Positions 11,131-21,831 of a DNA stretch of 64,000 bases are shown here, one piece after another. Location: positions 23,204,727 through 23,268,726 of the forward strand of contig OY987245.1 of the NCBI GenBank assembly GCA_963920765.1. Direction: 5' to 3'. The position numbers and the translations under genes were made by a program. Numbering within the stretch: the stretch's first letter is position 1; the number at the start of each line of letters is the position of its first letter. Origin of the DNA: Ulota crispa. Its lineage: Eukaryota; Streptophyta; Bryopsida; Orthotrichales; Orthotrichaceae. The notes under the pieces were generated by a model. The model was not told the DNA's origin, did no database searches, and saw only the letters and a list, made by a program, of their open reading frames with translations.

Positions 11131-12429
11131 TAGAACCTTGTTGCTTAGCATGACATTTAACATTTGATTTATGGTTCATCTTTGGAATGTACTATTTCAA
11201 AGAATTATAGTCGCTTTCAAATGCTATAATAATAAAAGAGTTAGCATTGTCTTCTAGAACTGAACTTATTTCATTGCCAAAAATTATTGAAGCTAGTGTA
11301 GATTTTGTTTTAACTCAAAATTGAAGGAAATTAACGTTATAAGGATAATGAGAATCACCTATTGGAACATCCAATTTTTGATTTAAACTTCAAAATATTT
11401 CTTTTTCTTCCAAATATGGAATGCATGTATTATTATCACTAGCACTACATAGAGTGTTCAAAGCTTCAACAATTTTCTTTGAATCTCCACTACATACATC
11501 TTGCAGCTCTTAACTTTGCTTCACTTTTAGATGGATCAAATCTTGAAGCATGATCATTTAAGAAAGCCCTAAGAAATTTCATTTGCATTCATGCTGAAAT
11601 TCTATTGTTGCAAGTGACATCAAATAAGTTGTTTCCTTGATTTTTTGACATTTATAGCCATTTATTGTGTACAGTCTCAAACAATTTGCAAGAGGGCATA
11701 TTAGCCATTTTCTTCCAAATTTAAATCTTAAAAAATAAACTAACAAACAATATTTATAAATACATATACTTTGGGTACAACGTAAGAAAGTTATGCAATC
11801 TCAAATAAGGAACAAGAAATTGAACAGACATACTATAAATTGATAACCAAACACATAGATTTTTATTTTGATGCCAAACTTAGAAAGCATTAAAGAATAT
11901 GTTAAAATTTGTACAAATATTATAAGCATAAAAAAACCATCTAATAAAATAAAAATAAAAAAATTCAAAGAAATAAGATTCTCAAAATAAAATACCATTC
12001 TAAAAATAGAACTTCCTATAACTAAAGATTTTTGAAATGTTGTTAAAACATAAGTGTAACAAGAACTTCTTATTTTGTATTGTGAAATTTATAGTACCAA
12101 GGGGCTCCACTAATACATTAGTTGTGTACAACTAATGTTTTGTGGGGGCACCTAATTACTCCAACATTCAAGTAAGATGATGTTAAATGATTTCAGTAAT
12201 TCAAAACTTGTCAAAACTGCAAAATCATAATTAAGGTACAATGATGATTTTATTCTAATGTGGAGAACACTTGGAGTGGAAAGAAAGAACTGTCCACAAT
12301 TGTAAAAGCTAGCAATCCATAAGTATTTTCTAAATCAAAATATAAATCTATATCAAGACAATAGTCCAAAGCATATAAGATTCATCAAAGTTCAATAAAC
12401 CTAAATGACTTGTTATATTTAATAATTCA
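11131..12429. other. Intergenic, no gene seen
   Basis: AT-rich DNA with no recognisable coding region, RNA or paired element ends. Confidence 0.45.
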
Positions 12430-12980
12430 TGTATTTTAAATTAATCATTTTTGAAGTCTAGTTTTTGAATAAAAATTTTGATATTATAAATGATTGATTA
12501 TGATTTTTCTACTCAAGATTTTGTGCAAGGGTCTTAACATTCTCTAGTGTTGAGAGCTCTTGGAATGAAAGTGAGCCTCAAGTACACTAGATCTTGGAGA
12601 AAAATCTACACAAAAAATTAATTTAAAATATTTTAGAAGAGATTTTGAAAAGCCAAAAAGCGATTGGAGTTATGTATGATATGTCCTTTAACCTTAATTT
12701 TTTTGGCAAATATTTTAAATTCAACATGTGAAAAGAGAATGGAAAGATTTTAAATCTTTTTTCCAATTTTAACACCCACATAATCAAACATTATATTCTT
12801 TCAATCCATAAGTGGTGTTGTTATGGTTTTGTTTCCTCTATGATCTCTAACATATTTATTTGGTAATTGTATGGTTAAAATTCAAAAAACGTTGATAATT
12901 TTTTTTTAAATGTTGGCTTTTTCTTTAGTATGGAACAAATTCTTAGAAGCTCAAAAAGGCCTCAGACATTTAGGGGTTAA
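12430..12980. mobile_element. TTAA-type element, ~650-bp family, left end lost
   Basis: The right end reads GACATTTAGGGGTTAA (TTAA at 12977-12980). The body aligns to 4740-5223, including GATTATGATTTTTCTA and GATCTTGGAGAAAAAT. The left terminus is missing or too decayed to place. At about 12690 it keeps an unoccupied CCTTTAACC site that matches the insertion point of the nested element at 19126-19939. Confidence 0.65.
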
Positions 12981-13288
12981 ATATGCAAAAAATTCCACAA
13001 CAAGAAAATATCAAATGATTTGGACTCCCAGTCCCTTCATAGTGAAATAGTTTTGTACTAGGACTGACTTGGAGGTAAAGGGTAGCAAATTTCAAGATTG
13101 GAAGCATAGGTTAAGATACTGGCTCACTATAGTAAGAAGTTAGTGAGAATTAAATTAGCGTTTCACTTATTACATGCTCAGTTTCTGCGGCCACCAGCAA
13201 TGTAACTCACAATCCGGCACTTCAGCTATGCTCATTCACTTGTGGCAAAGAAACCCTAAAAACTGTTCTCCTCAAATTTCTCGCTCCT

Positions 13289-13520
13289 TTAACCCCTGAA
13301 CGGCCCATCGGCCACCTGTGACTGTATGTACAGCTGTATATACAGTTGTATTTGAGCTGCTATGAGGGCTTTCCAAAAAAAATTATGCACCCATCATTGT
13401 ATAACCCTTCAATATGTATGGTTGTAACACTTCATTTCTAGCTAATTTAAACTTTTGAATATTGATTGCGACTGTATTTGGTATCGTATCTCTAGATCCC
13501 AAGGGCCCTTCAGGGGTTAA
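13289..13520. mobile_element. TTAA-flanked short element, copy B
   Basis: TTAA flanks both sides; the ends are TTAACCCCTGAACGGCCC and GGGCCCTTCAGGGGTTAA. The 232-bp element is the sister of 5224-5445. Ends and target bases fit a piggyBac-type non-autonomous element. Confidence 0.8.
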
Positions 13521-13763
13521 GCTCTTCAAACCCCGTAGACGTAGCTGCGGACTTTCTCAGTGTTGTTGATTGTGGTCATGAGATCCGTGTTGCCTGATTG
13601 TTCAGCAAGAAGATAACTCATTGAACAAATGCTGTTTCTCAAATTCATTCACCAAAATTGATTAATGATATCCCCTCATGCGATGAAAACTTTTTCTTAA
13701 CAGTAGCCCAAGGCTAGGCGGCAAATCTGTTTTAACATTTCTCTTCTGTTGATACTAATCAAA

Positions 13764-13910
13764 TTACTGTCTTCAAACTTTTCTCTTCTACTGGGGTGAC
13801 TTACCGGAGGTCAAGATGATGCTAGGGCGGCTTGAAGTCATACGCTGGGTGGTGAAGATACAGCACGAGCGCCAAATCCAATTGACAAACCTGCGACTGC
13901 TGAAGCTCAG
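13764..13910 (+). pseudogene. Exon-like remnant of an unrecognised gene
   Basis: A 49-codon open stretch has protein-like composition (for example LPEVKMMLGRLEVIRWV) and a higher GC content than its flanks. It ends CTCAG at a consensus-like donor, GTATGTC, at 13911. No start or partner exon is evident; a stop lies just upstream in frame. It may be one exon of an unseen gene or a captured fragment. Low confidence. Confidence 0.3.
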
Positions 13911-14055
13911 GTATGTCATCCTCAATCATAACCTGCTTTGTCTCAACCATAAAGAAGTATTTCGTTGCATCGAGTAAAAAGATTCACGATGAGCGCGACC
14001 ATTATCTTTAAGCGTATCAATTGCATTTACTTGATTCAAACATGTATCAGAATGC

Positions 14056-14885
14056 TCAGAGGGAGCAGCCGCGACCGCCCCTCTTTAGCATGATGCTTAT
14101 AATAGGGTACTAAGAGTTGTCATTTGGGGGTGGCCGCACCCACCCTCAGGAGCTTAGTCGTGCACGACTAAGCTCCCGAGGGTGGGCGTAGTCACCCTCA
14201 TTGCGCATGAAAATTTGAAAACTTATCAATTCTCCAGAGTCTCCTTTCAAAGCGGGGGTGGGTGCTCTAACCTTGGAAGCTTAGTCGTGCTTGTGATGGT
14301 TGGCGCAGCCATTCCACTCAGTTTGTTTTTCTACTTGTTTGGTTGCTCAATGGGAGTAGCTGCACGTACCGTCAGAGCTTAGTCGTGCACGACTAAGCTC
14401 CCAGGGTTGTGCGGAGCAACCCCTAGTGAACAATTCTCATTATTTTAGAATCTTGTCCGTGCATGTATAGTTGCTAGTTGGGGTGGCTGCGCCCACCATT
14501 GGAAGCTTAGTTGCGCTCGATTTAGCTCTCAGGGTATGCATTGCCTCCCTAGGCAATCTAAGATATTTGATGTTCAATTTGTTTTTTTGCTTATGTATTT
14601 GCTAAATGGGGGTGGCTGTGCTCACCTCTGGGAGCTTAATTGCGTGCGACAAAGCTCCCGAAGGTGGGCACAACCACCCCCTTTTAACATGAAACTTTAA
14701 TTTTGTCGGAGTTTCTCTATGTGTTCTTATTAGATGGAGGTGGCCAAGCCCACTCTTGGGAGCTTAGTTGCGGGCGACCGAGTACTGAGGGGTAGGCTCA
14801 ACCACCCCCTTTCTACAAATAGTTTTAGTGTAATTGGCAATTATCTATGTTCTTTGACATATAGAGGTGGGCAGAGCCACTTTAT
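14056..14885. repeat. Tandem array of palindromic hairpin units, period ~128 bp
   Basis: G-rich unit starts lie at 14127, 14254, 14352, 14479, 14608, 14736 and 14864, giving spacings of 127, 98, 127, 129, 128 and 128. Each full unit has GGGGTGGC-GC-CACC, then AGCTTAGT, a dyad centre, and the complementary half ending in ACCACCCC. A ~50-bp AT-rich spacer often begins CTTTTAACATGAA. The first and third units keep a perfect 24-bp palindrome: AGCTTAGTCGTG followed directly by its complement CACGACTAAGCT (14151-14174, 14376-14399). A half unit precedes the array at 14066-14090. The one short spacing implies a ~29-bp deletion. Confidence 0.85.
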
Positions 14886-15031
14886 GCTCATCTGATCATC
14901 GATGTTTTGGATATTAAGTTTAGCAAATGCAAAAGTTTCTGTTATTTTATTCAAAGTGGATTCCTATTTATAACAGTTCCAGCTTTCTAATTTGGCCTCT
15001 CCAATGATTTTGAGCCCGATCAATGAACCTG

Positions 15032-15071
15032 TAAGGTAGGTACACCCAATGGCATGGGTGTACCTACCTTA
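15032..15071. repeat. Perfect 17-bp inverted repeat
   Basis: TAAGGTAGGTACACCCA and its exact complement are separated by 6 bases. It could be a minimal foldback element, since GGTAGG-type ends recur in the window. Nothing shows that it is a terminator or operator. Confidence 0.7.
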
Positions 15072-15374
15072 TGTTTCATAGGGACAGATCGAAGGCAGTA
15101 GTCAGAGCTTGGCAAAGATGATGATGAGGACTTGGTTGCTGTAAAGGACATGGATGACTAGGAGTCTAATTGTTTAGAGAGCGAAGTTTGATATGTTTCA
15201 AAAGTGGATTCTGTTGACACCATAGCTTCTTTGTGAAGGAAGCTGGAAGATCTTTTTATGTTCCAAATTTTGTTGTGTAGACTAGTTCTTGTGCCCGTGG
15301 TTAAGCCCACATTGGCATGTGATCTTGTGAACTCGGAACAAGAGTTCTTTCATGGATATTGTGGGGGTTTTGTA

Positions 15375-15763
15375 GGGAATTGATATGCGTACCACACCTT
15401 CTTGACTATCCCACCACACCCCAGGGTAAATTTTAGATTTCTATCATCAATTGAGAATTTGGAATTCATATTTGGACTTAGAGACGTGGATTTTGTCTAG
15501 AATCATAAAAAAAATTGTAATTGAACAACACCCAATGAAAAAGCTTAGCTTGGGGGAAAAGTATAATCTTTACTTTTGTTTATAAAAAGGATAAGCTTTT
15601 TCATTGGGTGTTGTTCAATTACAATTATTTTTGTGATTTTAGACAAAATCACGGTCTCTAAGTCCAAATCTGAATTCCAAATTTAGCTTTTTGATGGTAG
15701 AAATCTAAAATTTACCCCAAGGTGTGGTGGGATAATCAAGGTGTGGTACGCATATCAATTCCC
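15375..15763. mobile_element. Mutator-like hairpin MITE, copy 2
   Basis: The 389-bp foldback has ends GGGAATTGATATGCGTACC and complement, and is flanked by a perfect 9-bp duplication GGTTTTGTA (15366-15374 and 15764-15772). It matches 454-866 through both arms; the loops differ. Independent 9-bp duplications at both copies fix the element boundaries. Confidence 0.88.
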
Positions 15764-15772
15764 GGTTTTGTA

Positions 15773-16477
15773 GTCTTTTTTATTTACTCCATAAATGATG
15801 GTAGTGAAACAATAGAGTACACTAGTTAGGAGATTGGAAGTTGGGGTTCTTTGTGGAAAAGGGAGAATGCTATTTTTCTAGACTTTATTCAAGGCCATGC
15901 TCAATTGGCAATATTGGAAAATTTGAAGTTCTTTGTGTGTGATGAGAACTGCAGAAGATTGAATTGGGTGAATCGTATTTTCAAGCTTCACTCACCAAAT
16001 TGTTTGTGGCGTTTTTGTGTCACTTTCATTTTTTTTTAAACCAAGGAATATATTAAAATTGTCATGCAAGTAATGCATGACATTAATAAATAAATAAATC
16101 ATTTTTCCACTCCAATCGCTCCATTTATTGGAGTGGTAAGCTTTTGTAAAGCATTTCAATAAGCATAATGTTTGTTGTCATTGCTGATTAAGGGTATTGC
16201 ATTTCAAATACACTAAAGACTCCCACTCAAAAATCAACTTGGTTCACAAACTCTATCGAGTTCAAAGTATTGCTTGTTGCCTTTGGTCAAGTTTGATGAG
16301 CTTCTTCAACCTTCTGAGTTGAAGTGTAGAATGAATTCAAATAAAAATACCTAATACACTACTCCAGCAAATATCTTCATGATGTTTATATTTTGGATAA
16401 GAAAAGGCCACTTCTTTATGCTTTGGTTTTTATTTTTCAGATATTGTTGTTGTTCCTAGTTATGTTTGCATTGATTT
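15773..16477. other. Intergenic, no gene seen
   Basis: AT-rich DNA. The 62-codon open frame at 15851 has no recognisable motif. Confidence 0.4.
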
Positions 16478-16788
16478 GAGAAAACTTCACAAATACCCTT
16501 GAAGTTTGTAATAGTTTCATAGATACCCTTGCTTTTTCAGAAATATCATAGATACCCTTGAGTCAAACTTTTTAGGTTTTTTTTGTTGTACATGCAACCT
16601 CCCTTCTCCCTTTGTGCAAATAGTATTTCTTTTTGTTACGCATACGCACAAGGAAAAAGGAAAGTGGCATGCACAACAAAAAAAAAAGCCTAAAGTTTTT
16701 GGTCCAAGGGTATTTGTGATATTTCTGAAAAAAGCAAGGGTATCTATGAAATTATTGCGAACTTGAAGGGTATCAATGAAATTTTTCC
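16478..16788. mobile_element. Foldback element with ATACCCTTG subrepeats
   Basis: The arms carry three spaced copies of an ATACCCTTG motif on the left and AAGGGTAT on the right, and they pair from GAAAACTTCACAAATACCC inward. A loop of about 90 bp centres near 16625. Noncoding, 311 bp. No clear target duplication was found. Confidence 0.7.
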
Positions 16789-17462
16789 GTGAATTTATTA
16801 CATTGTATTATGTAGCAAAAGATTGCATCTACAGCAAACCATGCATTGCAAAAGTATCACAAATTAGTCATTGCTTATGACAAGAAGATTGACATTGACA
16901 TTGTCTATGTCATGCATGCTGGAGCAAAAGAGAAAGGTAAAAAGTTGTACGTGAAGAAGATAAAACTCAATTTTGCCAATGACCATGGTGGTTTTGAAGA
17001 GTTATGGATAATGTTTCTATTACTTTTTTGTTTATGTAATTTCATCATTCTCTATGCTTTGTTCAAAACATATGTTTGTGAAATTTTTTTAAGTTAGAAA
17101 GCAGTACAACTATAGTGAGATTTTTGTGATGATGTTGAATAAATCCATCTTGTGGCAACATGCAATACTTTAGCTCACCATGAGACTAAATTTTTTAAGT
17201 GGTGGAATTCTTCAATGCCAACTTAGGAATCTAGTTGCTTTCCACCAACGCCTGTAGTAGAAGATAACTTAAAGATTTTTCTCAACAAATATATCTGATA
17301 TAATAAAGTGAATTCCATATAGCATATTTTGCATCATAAGCTTTATGTATTGTATTTTCTTCTTACTTAAATTTGTTTGTTGTTTGATGTCAATATGGAA
17401 TTATTAAAGAATAAACTATTATTGTCTTCTTTTATAGATTGGAGACTTTGCTATAAAGTACT

Positions 17463-17540
17463 TTAACCCCTAAATGCCCAAGGCACCAAAATTTGGTGTT
17501 TTTAACACTTAAATTTGGTACCTTGGGCATTTGGGGTCAA
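17463..17540. mobile_element. Very short TTAA-type element
   Basis: TTAACCCCTAAATGCCCAAG at the left pairs with CTTGGGCATTTGGGG on the right, next to a degenerate TCAA. The whole element is a 78-bp hairpin, essentially two termini joined. Such minimal forms suggest internal deletion of a longer parent. Confidence 0.7.
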
Positions 17541-18831
17541 TAGTCATGTAAAAGACAACATCATTGTCAATATGAAGGTATCAATGGAGTCTGAGATTTC
17601 AAGTAAGTATATTAAAGGTTGGAGAAGGAAAATATGGGATCAGGGTTTTGGTTCATATTTTAAGGGGTTTGGAAGTTTCAAAAATTTTGATAGCTTTGCT
17701 AATTATGATGGGTCCAAGGAAGGTGTGACAATTTTTTTTGGTAATACTTAATTTCATAGATTGATTCCCTTTAATTTTAATCTTAAACTTGATCTATTCT
17801 AGAAATGCCATCTATTTTAATGTGACATTTGGTTGTATTAGAAACTTGTATTTCATTTGTGGTTGATATACAAATGAGTATGTAGTTTCACAATTAATCA
17901 TGTTTTTATTTTCAGCCTCCATATGGCTCATGTACAAGTTGATAGTTGGTTTATTTCTAGTACTTCATGCACATCCTTACTTAGTATGGGTAATTTGTTT
18001 AGTTTAAAGTCATTGTAGTATTCTTCTTTTTATATTTTCATTTTTGACACTATACGAAGTCAAATAATGGGTAGTCTATAGAATCAATTTAATTTTTATT
18101 TATTAAAAAAGTGATTTTTTTACACTAGTGTTTTATATTTTTGCATTGTTTTACTTAAAAGTTGTTATAGCACAAAACCAATCCCATGCTAAAAGAATTG
18201 TAATAAATTCTGATGCTTACTAGGCATTTGAATATATCTAATGCAACTACTTCAAGCTTGAGTTGCTGACAAAGAATGTTATAGGTGGTGAAGTCTTTTT
18301 ATTCTTTCTTGTCAACGTGTTTGAATAGGAACTCTGGGGATTGCATGTTTATCAAAGACATAACCTTTGTTGGAGATGATTTTGGAAAAACATTTACAAC
18401 TAATGACTCATCCAATGAGCCTAGTATGACTTAGACCCTTGACACTCACTTATTTAAGGAAATCATTATTTTGTGTTGGTTTTCTATTATATATATTTGT
18501 GTGTTTTTTGGCTATATTCAATTTACTTGCTATTATCTAATTATTTATTTACTTCAAAATTCATGTTACTTTTGAGCTACTTTAGAAAATAATTTTACTT
18601 ATTTTAAAATTTTCTCAATTTTTCCAATTCTCTTGTATTCTAACCTAATCATTTGTTTCAAATTTGTTCTATAAACTCCATGGTTATAGGTACTATAGTA
18701 AAAATTTGTATAAAATTATTTGCTACTCATAAGCTTGCAAGCTCATAAGCTCACGCGCACAAGCTCATGTTCTAGCAACCTTGGATAAGCCAAAAACCAC
18801 TCCTTGCAACCAAAATATGGTCAAGTGGTCC
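17541..18831. other. Intergenic, no gene seen
   Basis: AT-rich DNA with no recognisable gene. The open frame at 17515-17751 overlaps the short TTAA-type element and looks accidental. Confidence 0.4.
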
Positions 18832-20295
18832 TTAACCCCTAAATGCCTAAGGCCTATTTGAGCTTCTTGGAATTTCCATGAAACTAAATTATCAATCAAC
18901 CTTTTTGAAAATTTCATCAAGTTTTTTTCAATTGTAACCATACAAATTTAAACGAAACATGTTAGAGATTACATGGAAAAATAAAACACAACAATATCAC
19001 TTATAGTTTGAAAGATTATTATGTTTGAACATGAGGGTGTTAAAATTGCAAAATTGACTTGAAGTCTTCCAATCCTCATTTCAAATGTCAAATCTAAAAA
19101 GTTGGTCACCAAAAAAATACGAGGTTTAACCCCTAAAGGACCAAGCCCTTTCTTTTGCCAAAATCACTAAAAACTGCTACTTTTAGAAGGTTCAGAAAAA
19201 AGAGATTTTATGTTTTGTTTTTGGGAACTCCAATCGTAGGATCTTGCCCTAGATTGGAAGAGGTACTTGTGGGAAAAAAATCAGCTCATTCCAAATGGAG
19301 AGGAGTGAGATATTTACATCTAAAGTGAAAAAAAAAGTTTTTTTCCATGCTGCCCAAAAATTTTAGAAGCCTTTGACCACTCTTATAACAAAAAAGTTGC
19401 TCCACCCAAAGTTGAGCTTTATTTTTCCATGTAGGAGATCAAGTTAGGTATATGTGGGAGAATTTTCAAATCAATTGGAACTATACAACACATGGGAAAA
19501 AATAATAGGCAAATAGAAGTAGAGAATGAGTCATTACACTAAATTGTTAAGAATTTAATTTTGGAAATGAAACATGCTAATCCCAAAGGTGATAATGTTG
19601 TGATAAACAATCTACTTCCTTTGGTTTAATTTATGTTCCAAAATATTGAAAATTGAATAAATTAAAGGACTTCAAAATTTATTTTGGAGTAGATATTCCA
19701 TAATTGCCCGCAAACAAAAACTCCTCATAACTTTCATGTCATTGATTGAAATTGAATGACTCAAAGCTTCTCACAAATAAAAAAATCCAAAGAACTAATA
19801 TCATATGTGTGTTACGTAGATCTTTGAATTCCCCACCATCAATAAAAGTTTCAAAAAATCACACAAAGTAGTTTAGTCATAGGTACATGCCCAAAGTCCA
19901 ACTTGTCCCGTGCAGGAACATTGGTTGTTTAGGGGTTAAGGTCATTACATGTTTAACTTTAATCAATTTATAACTTTCAAAATCTACACCAACATTTTTT
20001 TAAATGGATTTTTAATGCAGATTTTTCTCCAAACTCTAGTGTATTTGAGGCTCATTTTCAAGATCTTTGAACACTAGAAAACTCAAGATTGCAGTGGACA
20101 CCCTTGTACAAAATCTTGAATAGAAAAATCATCAAACACTCTTTTTCAAAATCAAGTTTTTGATGTTGAAAATAGACTTCAAAACAAACTTGTATTGAGA
20201 AAACAACAATAAAAATAGTGATTTGAAAAGGTTTTATTTGAACTTCAAAGTTTTGGGAAGACCCAAATCTAGTCGCTTGAGCATTTAGGAGTTCA
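18832..20295. mobile_element. TTAA-type element, ~650-bp family, reverse copy with insert
   Basis: The left end TTAACCCCTAAATGCCTAAG sits next to TTAA at 18832-18835; the right end GAGCATTTAGGAGTTCA is degenerate. It aligns in reverse to 4613-5584. The 814-bp element at 19126-19939 interrupts it at a TTTAA site, leaving TTAA on both sides of the insert. Without the insert it is about 650 bp. Confidence 0.8.
19126..19939. mobile_element. TTAA-flanked element nested in another
   Basis: Ends TTAACCCCTAAAGGACCAAG and TTGTTTAGGGGTTAA lie between perfect TTAA repeats (19126-19129 and 19936-19939). Two relatives of the host element, at about 4950 and 12690, keep the unfilled site (TTTAAAGGACAT on the strand matching this insertion, against TTTAA, insert, TTAAGGTCAT here). 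This shows that TTAA is the duplicated target. No open frame suggests a transposase. A left-end fragment of the same family lies at 26783-26884. Confidence 0.88.
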
Positions 20296-21027
20296 CCCTT
20301 AAAGTTTTTAGCAACCCAAAATGGGTTGATCATTTTTTAAGACAACCATTTATGAACTTCGGAATGTAAAGAGTCACTTGAACTTTGGCTCACTTGAAAG
20401 AGATATAAGTTAGCTTTGTAGTGGTGTTTTCAAATTTAGAAGAAGAGTGATTATTGAATTTACAGAAATTTTCAAACAATGGGTGGTTTTGGAGTTGTAG
20501 TGTTAAATTTTGGCCCTAGACGTGAAAGTCTTCTATTTTACTCACAATTTTTGAAATTTAAGGGTGAAGTGGTCACAATTGCAAGACCATTTTCTCACTC
20601 ATTTTCTACCTTAAAAATACAATATTTGTTTCTATGCATGCAAAACTTGGTTACCTTGAGAATGAGCATAAGATGCCAACTTTTTAAAATATTATGTGTC
20701 CAAAAGAGCCAATCAAAGCACAATTTCAAGTACTCCAAAATATTGGTTTCCTTGTAGTAGTACCCTTTACGTTTTTGATATAATCTTCCAATCTAACCCT
20801 TGGATTGAAACTAGACTTTGTAGAGATGATATAGACTTGGCTTTCTACAAGATCTTCCGATTATTTTGGCCTAAAAATGACTCATCATACTTCAAGCTTT
20901 ACCCTTTCATAACTTACAAAATCAAGATCCAAAAACACCTTCAAAATGGCTGAAAATTTAAAGGAAATTTAAAGGGTTAAAGGGTTAAGGTAAAATAAAT
21001 GATAAGAGAACTTTCAAACCCTCTAAT
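20296..21027. other. Intergenic, no gene seen
   Basis: Two overlapping open frames of 85-92 codons (20479, 20696) have AT-driven composition and no motif. The right edge approaches the 3' end of the VAMP71-type gene. Confidence 0.4.
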
Positions 21028-21831
21028 TTTATTCTACTGAATTTCAGAGAAAAAGGAGCACCAATTCCTTCATTAGTGACCATTCAACCAGTTGGAAAAT
21101 TCCATTAGATAAAGCTACACCAGGAAATGACTGACCTGTAGGGAACAGGAGTGGAAACATAGCTAGGAACATATCAATCTTACAAGCAATCCTACACTCC
21201 ATTTTAGTACTAAGCTGCCCAGAACTTCATCATGGGGCTTTCAGGTTACGTACTTTAGAAAAGGTTTACGTGGCATTAAAGGTGGCATGTTATTTTAATG
21301 ACATCCATGCGTAACGATGGTAGTAGAAAAAGTTAGTTCAGAATCGGAGCAGCACATCTCAAGAAGTGCAGGGAAGCCACATGTGAGAAGTGACACCTAC
21401 TGGCATGCAAAAAACATTGGAGCAAGAAGACCTCCAATTCTACAACCAAGTCTATGCGCCTGGATATCTATTTGGATTCGATCTATTTGAACATTTCACA
21501 GGCAATGTCACCTACAAATATAACTTACAACCAACCTGTAGAGCCCAGTTCTATACACGAACTGAACAGATACTCTAAAAATTACCCCTCCAAATTAAAC
21601 GAGACGGGTTATCAACGTTTTACAACCAAATCAACCTAACCTTTGTACTCACAGCATTGCACAAATCCCGCTCATTCTAAGCTGAATTGAAGGACAATCT
21701 AAGTTTCGACAGCAATTCGTTAAAAAAAACCTCTAGACGTCGTGTACTGTGCAGCATTGAAAAACAACCTTTCATGTGATCCTGAAGGGGAAGAGCCAAA
21801 GGTAACGCGAGCGCCACTTTATCACTCGCAC
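21028..21831 (-). other. Probable 3' untranslated region of the VAMP71-type gene
   Basis: This is downstream of the stop codon on the minus strand. A canonical AATAAA lies at 21028-21033 (minus strand) and is the first good polyadenylation signal I noticed, about 800 nt past the stop. The true cleavage site is not known, so the region may be shorter. The plus-strand open frames here are not supported. Confidence 0.4.

Noticed and set aside
14056-14885. Possible CRISPR-like array
   Set aside because: Period 128 bp, diverged repeats and similar rather than unique spacers, in a eukaryotic context; it is a palindromic tandem repeat.
15032-15071. Possible transcription terminator
   Set aside because: No neighbouring gene, and a eukaryotic context; the short perfect inverted repeat is better seen as a foldback remnant.
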